From assembly GCF_023630205.1 (NCBI RefSeq), contig NZ_JALPRR010000003.1:186001-250000 (forward strand): DNA of 64,000 bases, written 5' to 3'. This document shows positions 34,835 to 43,146 of the stretch, piece by piece (position 1 is the first letter of the stretch; each line of letters opens with the position of its first letter). The position numbers were made by a program, and so were the translations under genes. The notes under the pieces were generated by a model. It had not been told where the DNA came from and made no database searches. It saw nothing but the letters and a program-made list of their open reading frames with translations. The DNA is from Pontibacter ruber. GTDB taxonomy: Bacteria; Bacteroidota; Bacteroidia; Cytophagales; Hymenobacteraceae.

Positions 34835-37732
34835 ATGAGGAGAGTTTTACTGCTGATGGCTTTGTTTGGCGCAGGACTCGGACAGGCAGAGGCACAGCAA
34901 CAAACAGCTAAAAAACCGCTTACCCACGATGTGTACGACAGCTGGAAAGCCGTGGAAGGAGACATGATCTCCAACAACGGCAAGTACGTGCTGTTCAACG
35001 TAAACCCGCAGGAAGGCGACGGTGCTTTGTACATTAAGAACTATACTGCCAACAGCATGCAGCAGTTTGCGCGAGGTTCCAAAGCTGCCATTACCAATGA
35101 CAGCCGCTATGCTGTTTTTCAAATCAAGCCGGAGTATAACAAGGTACGTGCGCTCAAGCTGAAGAAGAAAAAGGCCGATGATCTGCCTAAAGATTCGCTG
35201 GCTATTGTGGCGCTGGAGAACATGAGCGTGGTGAAGGTGCCGCGCGTGAAATCGTATAAACTGCCGAAGGAGGCTAGCAACTGGATCGCATACCAGTTGG
35301 AGAAGCCACTGCCGGGCAAGAAGGAAGCCAAGAAGGACGAGCCGAAAGTAACGGAAGGTGCACCGACTGAGAAAAAAGCAGAGGCTCCTAAAACAGCTGC
35401 CGCCAAGCCTGCTGCCAAAGGAAAAACCAAAAAATCAGAGGGTACAGAACTGGTGTTGCGCAACCTGCAGACAGGCCAAGAGCATCGTTTTACGCGCGTA
35501 ACGGATTATTTCCTTTCCGACAAAGGCAACATGCTCTACTTTGTGAAAGACGAGCTGGACTCGCTGCACAAAGCCGGCGTGTTCGCCTTCAGCACCTCTG
35601 ATCTGAAAGTGATGCCAGTGGATACCGGCAAGGTAACTTATAAAGCAATCAGTGCTGATAAAGCCGGCGAGCAGCTGGCCTTCGTCGCCACCATGGATAC
35701 TGTGGGCGCCGACATTCGCTATTTCAACCTGAACTACTGGACGAAGAAAGAGAACAAGGCCCGTGTGCTGGCCGATACGCTGAGCAAAGGCATGCCCAAA
35801 GACTGGATGGTAAGCGAGCACGGCAACCTGAAGTTTTCGGAAGACGGCAAGCGCCTGTTCTTCGGTACCTTCCCTCGCCCGACCCGCTACGAAAAAGATA
35901 CCACCAAGCTGGAAGAGGAAAAAGTAAGCCTCGACATCTGGACTTACAAAGATCCGCTGATCCAGCCGATGCAGCTTAAGCAGCTTGACAAAGAGCTGAA
36001 GCGTTCGTTCCTGGCCCTGTATGACCTTAAAGGGAAGAAAATGCAGCAGCTGGCATCGCTTGAAATGCCGGACGTATACCTCGACGCTTACGGACAGGCT
36101 GATGTAGCACTGGGTGTGAGCGATGAAAAGTATAAAATGACCATCGGCTACGATACGCCTACCAAGAAGGACGCTTACCTGATCGACCTGAAGAAGGGTA
36201 CAAAAAAGCAGGTGCTGAACGAGACACGCGGCTTGCCACAACTTTCGCCGATGGGCGAGTTCGTTTACTGGTACGAACCTACTGACAGCAGCTGGCATAC
36301 TGTGTCGGTAAAGGGAGGCACTAAAAAGAACCTGACCAAGAGCATTGGCGTGCCTTTCTTTGAAGAGGACAACGACATGCCAATGCTGCCGGGCAGCTAC
36401 GACATGGCCGGCTGGGTCGAAAAAGACAGCTACCTGCTGGTATACGACCGCTACGACATCTGGAAACTGGACCCAAGCGGCAAAAAAGCACCCGTAAACC
36501 TCACCGACAAGTATGGCCGCACCAACAAACTGCGCCTGCGTTATGAGCAGCTCGACCCGGAGCAAAAATTTATCCCTGAAAACGCTACATTATACTTAAG
36601 CGCGTTCAACTATACCGACAAGTCCTATGGTTTCTTCCGCGACTTCGTGAGCAAAGCAACTCAGCCTGAGAAACTGGTGATGACGCCGAACTCATACTTG
36701 TCGTTGAAAAAGGCAAAGAATGAAAACCGTTTCACGTTCCGTAAAGGCTCCTACCGCGAGTATACCGATTTGTACAGTGCTGATCAGAGCTTTGCTAACG
36801 CCGAAAAATTGAGCAATGCAAACCCGCAGATAAACGAATACCTATGGGGGAATGTGGAACTGGTGAACTGGAAATCGACGGATGGAAAACCGCTGGAAGG
36901 TCTGCTCTTCAAGCCCGATAACTTCGATCCGAAGAAGAAATACCCGATGCTGGTATACTTTTACGAGCGCTCGTCTGATGGATTGCACCAGCACCGCACG
37001 CCGGCTCCAAGTGCCTCAACCATCAACATCCCATACTATGTGAGCAACGATTACTTGGTTTTTGTGCCGGATATTGTATACACCGACGGCTATCCGGGCG
37101 AGAGCGCCATGGACTGCATCATACCGGGTGTACAAACACTGGTGGCGCAGGGCTTTGTTGATGACAAGCGCATGGCGCTGCAGGGCCAGAGCTGGGGCGG
37201 TTATCAGATCGCTTACATGGTAACGCGCACCAACATGTTCCGGGCTGCAATGGCCGGTGCACCGGTGTCGAACATGACGAGTGCTTACGGTGGTATCCGC
37301 TGGGGCACAGGCCTGAGCCGTCAGTTCCAGTATGAGCGCACGCAAAGCCGTATTGGCGGTACGTTGTGGGAGAAGCCAATGCAGTATATCGAGAACTCGC
37401 CGCTGTTCTTTGCCGACCGCGTGAAGACGCCGCTGCTCATCATGCACAACGACCAGGATGGTGCGGTGCCTTGGTACCAGGGCATTGAATACTTTATGGC
37501 CCTGCGCCGCCTGAACAAGCCAGTATGGATGCTGGTATACAACGGCGAAGACCATAACCTGGTGCAGCGCAAGAACCGTAAGGATCTTTCGGTGCGCATG
37601 TCCCAGTTCTTTGACCATTACCTGAAAGGCGCTCCGGCTCCGAAATGGATGCAGCAGGGCGTACCGTCTACCGTGAAAGGGAAAGAGTATGGCTTTGAAC
37701 TGATCGAAACAGCTGCTGAACCGAAAGAGTAG
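34835..37732 (+). CDS. secreted S9-family prolyl oligopeptidase-type peptidase
   Basis: 965 residues. Signal peptide MRRVLLLMALFGAGLGQAEA. Residues about 30-690 form a beta-propeller-like N-domain with an inserted Lys/Ala-rich low-complexity linker (about residues 157-205, KKEAKKDEPKV...KTAAAKPAAKG). The C-terminal alpha/beta-hydrolase domain starts near residue 690 (GLLFKPDNFDPKKKYPMLVY). Triad: Ser in LQGQSWGGYQIAYMV, Asp in MHNDQDGAVPWYQG, His in NGEDHNLVQRKNR. Related to dipeptidyl-peptidase-like S9 enzymes abundant in Bacteroidetes, which digest periplasmic peptides. Single gene with a terminator. Confidence 0.93.
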   Translation: MRRVLLLMALFGAGLGQAEAQQQTAKKPLTHDVYDSWKAVEGDMISNNGKYVLFNVNPQEGDGALYIKNYTANSMQQFARGSKAAITNDSRYAVFQIKPEYNKVRALKLKKKKADDLPKDSLAIVALENMSVVKVPRVKSYKLPKEASNWIAYQLEKPLPGKKEAKKDEPKVTEGAPTEKKAEAPKTAAAKPAAKGKTKKSEGTELVLRNLQTGQEHRFTRVTDYFLSDKGNMLYFVKDELDSLHKAGVFAFSTSDLKVMPVDTGKVTYKAISADKAGEQLAFVATMDTVGADIRYFNLNYWTKKENKARVLADTLSKGMPKDWMVSEHGNLKFSEDGKRLFFGTFPRPTRYEKDTTKLEEEKVSLDIWTYKDPLIQPMQLKQLDKELKRSFLALYDLKGKKMQQLASLEMPDVYLDAYGQADVALGVSDEKYKMTIGYDTPTKKDAYLIDLKKGTKKQVLNETRGLPQLSPMGEFVYWYEPTDSSWHTVSVKGGTKKNLTKSIGVPFFEEDNDMPMLPGSYDMAGWVEKDSYLLVYDRYDIWKLDPSGKKAPVNLTDKYGRTNKLRLRYEQLDPEQKFIPENATLYLSAFNYTDKSYGFFRDFVSKATQPEKLVMTPNSYLSLKKAKNENRFTFRKGSYREYTDLYSADQSFANAEKLSNANPQINEYLWGNVELVNWKSTDGKPLEGLLFKPDNFDPKKKYPMLVYFYERSSDGLHQHRTPAPSASTINIPYYVSNDYLVFVPDIVYTDGYPGESAMDCIIPGVQTLVAQGFVDDKRMALQGQSWGGYQIAYMVTRTNMFRAAMAGAPVSNMTSAYGGIRWGTGLSRQFQYERTQSRIGGTLWEKPMQYIENSPLFFADRVKTPLLIMHNDQDGAVPWYQGIEYFMALRRLNKPVWMLVYNGEDHNLVQRKNRKDLSVRMSQFFDHYLKGAPAPKWMQQGVPSTVKGKEYGFELIETAAEPKE

Positions 37733-37757
37733 CAGTTATAGAACATGTAAATTTCAG

Positions 37758-37790
37758 AAAGAGCAGGCCTTAAGCCTGCTCTTTTGTTTT
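37758..37790 (+). terminator. terminator of the S9 peptidase gene
   Basis: AAAGAGCAGGC (37758-37768) and GCCTGCTCTTT (37774-37784) form an 11-bp stem with a 5-nt loop, followed by TTGTTTTCT, 26 nt past the stop. Confidence 0.9.
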
Positions 37791-38071
37791 CTACACAGGC
37801 TGATTTCTCATAATGATAAGCACATGATTCAGCTATACTCTTCTTCTGTTTTTTTGATCAAATTATCCCTCCAAGCTTCATTAATAATAAACTAACTAAA
37901 AACCTTTTAATGGTTAAAACAGGAAAATTTAAACCCTGTCTGCCTTTACTGATTTGATGAAGAAGCTATTCTTTTTACAGTCCAATTTTGAAAATATTGT
38001 CTGAAATTATTTTATAAAATTTAGAACTTTTTTGAAGGTGCAGGTGTAGTAAAGTTAACAATTTAGTACTT

Positions 38072-38407
38072 ATGATAGATTTGAATAGACTGCACGAAGG
38101 ATTGCTTAATAGCACAACCCTAGTTGTCAAAGACTTAGGTAAGGAAGTAGAGTGTTCTTTCATTAAAGAAGGTCTTGTTACAAGTACTTTCAATATTGAA
38201 GAAGATGTGTTGATTGCTGCTCTGCGCGAAAAAGGGCTCAATGGAATTGTGGAAGGAACACAATTTGCAACCTTTAAAAATAACTTCAAAAGATTTACCC
38301 TGTGTGTAAAAGCCCGGAGGTTGTTCAAAGAGCTTTGCTATAGCTTACCGGAAGAGGCAAATACCGTTGTAAAGCAGCCGGCGTACAAAGAGGCGATGGT
38401 TGCCTGA
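38072..38407 (+). CDS. hypothetical protein
   Basis: 111 residues, soluble, no signal peptide. MIDLNRLHEGLLNSTTLVVK opens a compact alpha/beta protein with strands TLVVKDLGKEVECSFIKEGL and helix EEDVLIAALREKGLNGIVEG, ending in a helical basic tail with two Cys (TLCVKARRLFKELCYSLPEE). I do not recognise the family. It stands alone between two terminator-like hairpins, which supports its being a real monocistronic gene. Codon use resembles the core genome less than its neighbours do (A/T-richer). Confidence 0.6.
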   Translation: MIDLNRLHEGLLNSTTLVVKDLGKEVECSFIKEGLVTSTFNIEEDVLIAALREKGLNGIVEGTQFATFKNNFKRFTLCVKARRLFKELCYSLPEEANTVVKQPAYKEAMVA

Positions 38408-38451
38408 TCAATTTAGTTGATTTCTTATCTCAAAATATAAAGCCATTCGGC

Positions 38452-38494
38452 AAAACAAAGCTTGCTTGTATCCTACAGGCAAGCTTTGTTTTTT
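38452..38494 (+). terminator. terminator after the 111-residue protein
   Basis: AAAACAAAGCTTGC (38452-38465) and GCAAGCTTTGTTTT (38479-38492) form a 14-bp stem followed by TT. Placed between convergent genes and could serve both. Confidence 0.85.
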
Positions 38495-38529
38495 ACCCCT
38501 GCCATACTTAGTACTTACCTGATCTAAGA

Positions 38530-38970
38530 TCAAGCATACCCGTTCAGGTTCTCCAGTAGCTGCGTTGTCCGCATGAATTGGCCGGTACCAAATGCTACTT
38601 CCTTTCCTTTTTCATTTAGCAGTCGGGCCTCGGCTACGTACAGGTTCCTGGATTTGGAGCGTACCGTACCAATGGCGTGTAAAGTGCCGCTTGATACAGG
38701 GCGCACCAGGTTCAGTTGAAACGAGGAGGTGACAATAAATACATCTCTTACCAGCGATGCTACTGCAAAATAGGCAGCATCATCAAGTAACTTAAAGTAT
38801 ACCGACCCATGTATGGCCTGTGCCCCGTGAAAGAACTTCGGTGCTACCGGTAAGGTGATCTCTGTCCGCTCATGGCTTACCTCAATCGTACTATCGCTGT
38901 AAAATTCCTGGATCTTTGCTACGTGGTATAAGCGCTCTAGGCGCCGGTAATGTTCTGTTATTGGCTCCAT
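38530..38970 (-). CDS. PaaI-type hotdog thioesterase
   Basis: 146 residues, single hotdog domain that hydrolyses acyl-CoA or acyl-ACP. The key pattern is FFHGAQAIHGSVYFKLLDDA (residues about 48-67), in which the HG and D are those of the PaaI/YbgC-like active site, followed by DAAYFAVASLVRDVFIVTSS and NLVRPVSSGTLHAIGTVRSK, and KGKEVAFGTGQFMRTT at the end. Substrate is unknown. Divergent from the VOC gene (155 bp between the starts). Confidence 0.85.
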   Translation of the reverse strand: MEPITEHYRRLERLYHVAKIQEFYSDSTIEVSHERTEITLPVAPKFFHGAQAIHGSVYFKLLDDAAYFAVASLVRDVFIVTSSFQLNLVRPVSSGTLHAIGTVRSKSRNLYVAEARLLNEKGKEVAFGTGQFMRTTQLLENLNGYA

Positions 38971-39124
38971 ATACTTTTTGCTTCAGAGAAAGCAAGTATA
39001 CGTAAAGCTGCCTTACCTGCCAACCTCAATGCTACGGAGCGGGAGACTTATCGCTTTCTCAGGATTTGTGCCATGGGACAAAATAGTTTATACTTGCCCC
39101 ACAACATCATACCTGCACAAAGCA

Positions 39125-39511
39125 ATGAGTTACAAGTACGGACCCGGCATTAACCACCTCGAGTTCTGGGTTAAAGACCTGGAGCAATCGGTTGCCTTCT
39201 ACAAAGCATTGTTTCCACTGATCGGGTGGTACGCGCTCAACGAAACATCCTATAGTTGTGGTCACCAGGAGATCTACTTCAAAGAGATGCCGGTTGAGTT
39301 GCACGATAGCCTTGGCGTGCGACACATCTGCTTTCATGCTACCAGCCGTGAGGTGGTTGATACGGTAGGGGAGTGGCTGCTAAGTATAAATGCCACCATT
39401 ATCCGTGGCCCGCAGGAGATGGAATATACTGAAGGGTATTATACCGTAGATTTTCGCGATCCCAATGGCTTTGTGCTGGAGGTGTCGCATACACCAAATG
39501 TGGTGTTGTAA
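39125..39511 (+). CDS. VOC-superfamily (glyoxalase-like) protein
   Basis: 128 residues from the ATG at 39125 (MSYKYGPGINHLEFWVKDLE); an open frame reaches back to 38978 but the family begins here. Vicinal-oxygen-chelate fold: two beta-alpha-beta modules. The metal-ligand positions are His in GINHLEFWVKDLEQSVAFY, His in RHICFHATSREVVDTVGEWL and Glu in FVLEVSHT near the end, with the canonical DFRDPNGFVLEV. Related to fosfomycin-resistance, glyoxalase and bleomycin-type proteins; activity unknown. Ends before a strong terminator. Confidence 0.85.
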   Translation: MSYKYGPGINHLEFWVKDLEQSVAFYKALFPLIGWYALNETSYSCGHQEIYFKEMPVELHDSLGVRHICFHATSREVVDTVGEWLLSINATIIRGPQEMEYTEGYYTVDFRDPNGFVLEVSHTPNVVL

Positions 39512-39526
39512 TACGCTGCAAGCAGA

Positions 39527-39562
39527 AAGTATAAAGGCTCCTGAAACTGAGCCTTTATACTT
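39527..39562. terminator. bidirectional terminator with AAGTATA arms
   Basis: AAGTATAAAGGCTC (39527-39540) and GAGCCTTTATACTT (39549-39562) make a 14-bp perfect stem with an 8-nt loop. The 7-mer common in this genome supplies the stem ends. Sits between the convergent VOC and HD-domain genes. Confidence 0.88.
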
Positions 39563-39573
39563 GTAAGCTGATA

Positions 39574-40218
39574 TTAACTTGCGCTCCCTGTAGCTGCTTT
39601 TTTCGCGATGCGCTCTCTTAAAGAAGAGGTGCAGATGCCGGCTGTCTCCAATTTCAGCACTGCCATTTCTTCGATCAGTTCCCGGAACTGCTCCAGGCAG
39701 GAATCGAAGCCGGTGTGCTTGCCCATCAGGAAAACGAACTCGTGCTCGATCTCGATCCAGGTGGAAAGGTCGGCGTGGTTGTGCTGGATTTGAACTTCCA
39801 GCTTGTCCAGTGCATTGGCTACTTTGGCCTCGTAGGTTGCTTTATCTTCAAACTCATACCATAGCTCGTAGATGTGCTGGCCAATTTCAGGCCCTAGCTG
39901 CTGGCGCAGGTTTTCGATGGCCTGTTGCTCTTTGGCCTGCTTCAGCTCTTTGGCACTGGCATCCAGTACATTAAAGGCCGGAATATCACCTGCTTCAGCC
40001 TCCACCAGGTCGTGCACGATGATCATTTTAAGCGTGCGGGCCATGTCGAGTTTCTGATCCAGGTAAGGCTCCAGCAGCACTGCCATCAGCGACATGCGCC
40101 AGGTATGCTCGGCAACGCTTTCCTGCCTGCCATTCGACAGCCAGCTGTGGCGAAGCTCAAACTTCAGTTTTTCGGCCAGTGCCAGTACCTCCAGCACTTT
40201 CTTCAGTTCATTTTTCAT
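39574..40218 (-). CDS. HD-domain protein (HDDC2/YfbR-like 5'-nucleotidase)
   Basis: 214 residues, metal-dependent phosphohydrolase fold. Metal ligands: His in RQESVAEHTWRMSLMAVLL, the HD pair in MIIVHDLVEAEAGDIPAFN (about residue 68), and the Asp in KVANALDKLEVQIQHNHADL. This arrangement is that of YfbR/HDDC2, which removes phosphate from deoxynucleoside monophosphates. Opens with a coiled-coil-like helix KNELKKVLEVLALAEKLKFE. Single gene, cytoplasmic. The exact substrate is by family. Confidence 0.88.
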   Translation of the reverse strand: MKNELKKVLEVLALAEKLKFELRHSWLSNGRQESVAEHTWRMSLMAVLLEPYLDQKLDMARTLKMIIVHDLVEAEAGDIPAFNVLDASAKELKQAKEQQAIENLRQQLGPEIGQHIYELWYEFEDKATYEAKVANALDKLEVQIQHNHADLSTWIEIEHEFVFLMGKHTGFDSCLEQFRELIEEMAVLKLETAGICTSSLRERIAKKAATGSAS

Positions 40219-40273
40219 GAAAATGTTAGGTCAACGTTTATACTTGCAAAGGTAATGTAGAGCAAAGTACAAA

Positions 40274-40780
40274 TCAGCCGACTGTAGCTAAACTGCGCAA
40301 CTCTTTCACACGCTCTTCGAAGTAAGCGGTGGGCTTGCCTTCGCCTTCAACCACTACTTCCCGGAACAGCTGCAACAGGTCGTCTCCATGCTCTGCCTTC
40401 TGCCCTTTGCGGATGTCGATGTACGTAAAGCGGGTCCAGATAACGGATTTAATGGCGCCGGTTTCCAGGTCCAGCATCTGGCCTTCCATCCACAGGTCTG
40501 AGCCACTGAACCAGCGCAGGGAGGTGCGTATTGTAACGGTTTCCATAAACTTTACCTCGCGCAGGTAGGCGATTTGGTTTGCAGCTACCACCCAGGCCTT
40601 TCCGGAGGTCTTGCTGTGGGCGTAAATGTCGAGCTTATAGTTGTCGCGCAGCTGGTCTTCGCGGGCATTGAGATAGTAATCAATGTAGCGGCCGTTGTTC
40701 AGGTGACCAAAAGGATCGCAATCTTCGAAGCGAACCAGCGCCGTACTTTCCAGGATTTTAGATAATGTAGTTTTTGCCAT
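40274..40780 (-). CDS. acyl-CoA thioesterase (hotdog, 4HBT type)
   Basis: 168 residues. ALVRFEDCDPFGHLNNGRYI (residues about 15-34) has the D-x-x-G-H-L-N-N motif of 4-hydroxybenzoyl-CoA-like thioesterases, with Asp as likely catalytic residue; YAHSKTSGKAWVVAANQIAY and TIRTSLRWFSGSDLWMEGQM complete the fold. Lies 50 bp downstream of the tetR gene on the same strand, with a copy of the putative TetR operator in between, so a substrate- or acyl-CoA-responsive control by that regulator is likely. Acyl-chain preference is unknown. Confidence 0.88.
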   Translation of the reverse strand: MAKTTLSKILESTALVRFEDCDPFGHLNNGRYIDYYLNAREDQLRDNYKLDIYAHSKTSGKAWVVAANQIAYLREVKFMETVTIRTSLRWFSGSDLWMEGQMLDLETGAIKSVIWTRFTYIDIRKGQKAEHGDDLLQLFREVVVEGEGKPTAYFEERVKELRSLATVG

Positions 40781-40798
40781 AGCTTTTGAAGTATAAAA

Positions 40799-40812
40799 AG
40801 ACCGATTGGTTT
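40799..40812. promoter_or_regulatory. putative TetR operator upstream of the thioesterase
   Basis: AGACCGATTGGTTT, whose reverse complement AAACCAATCGGTCT matches the perfect palindrome at 41458-41471 in 13 of 14 positions, 18 nt before the thioesterase start. Inferred as the second binding site of the TetR protein encoded at 40830-41435. Confidence 0.6.
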
Positions 40813-40829
40813 ATTTATAGATAAAAAAA

Positions 40830-41435
40830 TTAGAATTTAAGTTCCTGATCAATCATCAGTTCCAACTGCTGCAATACTGTAGCCAGGTACTTCGGGTCGC
40901 CATACGCCTTGGAAACCATCACGCCGCCTTCTACCATGCTCACGAAAAGTATGGAGAAGCGCTCGGCATCGGCAGAAGCCTTGAACTCACCTTGTGTAAT
41001 GCCTAGCTTTACTATATTGGCAACGGACTTATGCAACCTGTTGAGCACCCGCACCACACTGGCACGCAACAATGGGTTGGTGTCATCGGCTTCTACCGAA
41101 GTATTCAGCACCGGGCAGCCACCCTGCACAGGAGGAGCTATCAGATAAGTTTTGTAAAAGGAGAGGAGCGCCTGCAGCTTAGCTGTAGCAGTGATTTTTG
41201 CGGCTATCTTTTCTGCAAGGAGTTGCGTTACCACACCGGCAGCATGTTCGAAGGCAGCCAGCGCAATTTCCTCTTTGCTCTCGAAATGGCCGTAGATCCC
41301 GCCTTTGGTAAGTCCTGTGGCAGCCATAATATCCTGCATAGACGTACCGGCATACCCTTTCAAATTAAAAAGGTGCGCTGATTTTTCCACGATCAGGTGG
41401 CGGGTCCGTTCTGCTTTGCTGCTTGTAGCTTCCAT
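40830..41435 (-). CDS. TetR/AcrR-family transcriptional regulator
   Basis: 201 residues. Helix-turn-helix: LKGYAGTSMQDIMAATGLTK followed by GGIYGHFESKEEIALAAFEH (residues about 24-64), the typical TetR DNA-binding unit. The ligand domain contains PVQGGCPVLNTSVEADDTNP, the GGC-P-hallmark of the TetR_C_33-like/AcrR acyl-responsive group, and SILFVSMVEGGVMVSKAYGD. Two operator-like palindromes lie just upstream of its own start and another ahead of the downstream thioesterase, so it probably represses both. Ligand could be an acyl-CoA; that part is inference from context. Confidence 0.93.
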   Translation of the reverse strand: MEATSSKAERTRHLIVEKSAHLFNLKGYAGTSMQDIMAATGLTKGGIYGHFESKEEIALAAFEHAAGVVTQLLAEKIAAKITATAKLQALLSFYKTYLIAPPVQGGCPVLNTSVEADDTNPLLRASVVRVLNRLHKSVANIVKLGITQGEFKASADAERFSILFVSMVEGGVMVSKAYGDPKYLATVLQQLELMIDQELKF

Positions 41436-41457
41436 GGTTTAGGTAATAACGCAAAAT

Positions 41458-41491
41458 AAACCAATCGGTTTATAATAAACAAGTGGTTTAT
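41458..41491. promoter_or_regulatory. tandem operator-like palindromes upstream of tetR
   Basis: AAACCAATCGGTTT (41458-41471) has arms AAACC/GGTTT around AATC. ATAAACAAGTGGTTTAT (41475-41491) has 6-bp arms ATAAAC/GTTTAT and shares the half-site. They start 22 nt upstream of the tetR ATG, fitting autorepression. Confidence 0.65.
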
Positions 41492-41551
41492 ACTTTAGAT
41501 ATAGTAAAATGTTTTGGAAGTGGAGAGGTGAGGTAGAGGAACACTAAATTA

Positions 41552-41792
41552 TAAACCCACCTCTAGCCCTATCACAAGAGGGGAGTTGGCCTTTAGCTTT
41601 TGCAAGTATAGATTTCATAGTTGCTGTGGTCCAACCACCCCTTGCCCCTCAGAGCTACGCTCGCTAGCTTCGAACTCGCGTTCTCGCTAGTCTAAGGAGG
41701 GGAGCTTTACTGGCTGTTGCTATACATGAAAGTATTAGTTTCATCGTCCAAGTATAGACACACCCCTGCACCCCTCTCAAGAGGGTAGTTTC
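41552..41792. repeat. imperfect CCCCT/AGGGG intergenic repeats (three units)
   Basis: Three related units, each opening with ACCCC/CCCCTxxCCCT and closing with AGAGGGG/GAGGGGAGTT: 41552-41590, 41630-41706 (split by an A/T-balanced segment with CTCGCTAG repeats) and 41757-41792. They resemble the C-rich head of dispersed repeat copy A at 34401. Such elements are frequent between Bacteroidetes genes. No ORF of note lies in 41492-42177. Confidence 0.6.
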
Positions 41793-41844
41793 TGCTACTG
41801 CTATAGCTCATGTATGCGTTTCATTGCTGCTGCTGATATAACAC

Positions 41845-41864
41845 GGACAGGTCGCGACCTGTCC
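41845..41864. repeat. 20-bp perfect palindrome
   Basis: GGACAGGTCGCGACCTGTCC is fully self-complementary. It sits inside copy B of the dispersed repeat, in a segment (about 41793-41870) that copy A lacks. I believe similar palindromes occur as end or core motifs of small mobile repeats in this phylum, but this could not be checked. Confidence 0.8.
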
Positions 41865-41871
41865 CTACAAG

Positions 41872-42079
41872 GAGTTTCAGTTGCATAGGAGCTTACGAAG
41901 CAGTGTTGTTTCCAGTCCTTGGGTTGAGCGCCTTGTGCATGTTGCGGTGCCACGCCAGTGGCAGCCCGCAGCGGAGCGAGGAGCAGCTTCAGGCACACAG
42001 CGCGATGCCCGAGGACGAGGCCCCGCGGCCTTGAGCGCCCCAAAGTTAACTATGAAAGTATAGGCTTATAAGACTGAGG
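41872..42079. repeat. dispersed structured repeat, copy B (core)
   Basis: Core aligned to copy A from TTTCAGTTGCATAG to AACTATGAAAG and TAAGACTGAGG. Paired regions are retained though sequences changed: TCCTTGGG (41916-41923) with CCCGAGGA (42008-42015), and TGCCAC/GTGGCA (41948-41963) where copy A has TGCTGAG/CTCAGCA. The AGCGGAGCGAGGAGCAGCTT loop is identical. With the flank resembling copy A's head (AGTTTCATCG at 41731), the full copy spans about 41726-42079. Confidence 0.8.
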
Positions 42080-42177
42080 GACAGACAAAGGCTTGCCGGC
42101 GCCGAGTATAAACGATAGCTATTAAGAGATAGGCTAAGCTAAGTTAAACAACAATCATTGTTATACTTCAAACTCTT

Positions 42178-43146
42178 TTACCAATCCGGCTTTGAGGGAT
42201 CAGGTTTGTACTTTGCTTTTTTAGGAAGCTGCTGAATGTATTGCAACTCGGCATTGCGCATGGCATCGAGCAGCATGTTAGCCTTTTCCTGGCTTATTTT
42301 TACTTCTTTCAGGCGGCTGCCTCGGGTCTGAGCACGTTTGTCCTGGTCGCCTGCCTCTTCCGCGCTGCCAGTCCGCTGTTGCTGACCCGGATCAAAGTTA
42401 TTGTTGGTATTCAGTCCTTCCTGGTCGCCCTGTTCTTTGCCAGATTGCTGCTCCTGATCTTTTTGCCCCTCCTTGTTTTGTTTGCCCGGTGTGCTTCCGT
42501 CTTTGTTATCGCCGCCTTTGTTTTCCAGCTCACCGCTATCAGCTTGCTCAGGTTTCTCTATTTCTTCCTCCCGGTCGCCGTTGTTGTCTGGCTTCTTTTT
42601 AGGTTGCGGCTCCAGGTCTTCTTCTGCAGGAGGAGGCTGGTCATTGTTTTCTTCCTGCTGGCCCATCTCATCCATTGCTTGCTCGTCTTCCGGCTCTTTG
42701 TCTAGCTCCGGGTGCTGGTCGAGGTACTTTTTCAGCAGCTCGTAATTGTAGCGGGCAGTTTCGTTGCCTGGCTCTGCCACGAGTGCGTTCCGGAACAGAG
42801 CCAATGCCTGCTTATACTTTTTGCCTTCTGCTGCAATGTTGCCCATTTGCAGCAGCGCCATGGCACGCATGCGGCTGGAAGGATGATCGGTTAAGGCGGC
42901 GTATTGCTGCTGTGCCTTTTGCAGTAAGCCTGCACGGAAGTAAGTATGGGCCAGGTTTAATCGCAGTTGGTCGTCTTCTACATCCAGGTCATTGAGGAGG
43001 TATTCGTAGGCATGCATGGCCGTGGTGTAATCTTCCTGACCGTATGCCTGAGCGGCCTCTTTGGCATACTCGTTTATTTTGGTGATCGTTTGAAGGCCAC
43101 CGGTAACCAGGCTGATCAGAAATATGACGAAGAACAGCGGTTTCAT
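42178..43146 (-). CDS. batC: Bat-operon TPR protein (BatC-like)
   Basis: 322 residues. MKPLFFVIFLISLVTGGLQT is a signal/anchor segment. Residues about 25-140 are three TPR-like helix pairs (AKEAAQAYGQEDYTTAMHAY, LNLAHTYFRAGLLQKAQQQY, ALALFRNALVAEPGNETARY). The C-terminal half is acidic/Gln-Asn-rich low complexity (EDEQAMDEMGQQEENNDQPP through the QQSGKEQGDQ region), as in BatC proteins of the Bacteroides aerotolerance operon. Its start overlaps the end of batB by 4 nt. Interaction with the VWA protein in the periplasm is inferred. Confidence 0.82.
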   Translation of the reverse strand: MKPLFFVIFLISLVTGGLQTITKINEYAKEAAQAYGQEDYTTAMHAYEYLLNDLDVEDDQLRLNLAHTYFRAGLLQKAQQQYAALTDHPSSRMRAMALLQMGNIAAEGKKYKQALALFRNALVAEPGNETARYNYELLKKYLDQHPELDKEPEDEQAMDEMGQQEENNDQPPPAEEDLEPQPKKKPDNNGDREEEIEKPEQADSGELENKGGDNKDGSTPGKQNKEGQKDQEQQSGKEQGDQEGLNTNNNFDPGQQQRTGSAEEAGDQDKRAQTRGSRLKEVKISQEKANMLLDAMRNAELQYIQQLPKKAKYKPDPSKPDW

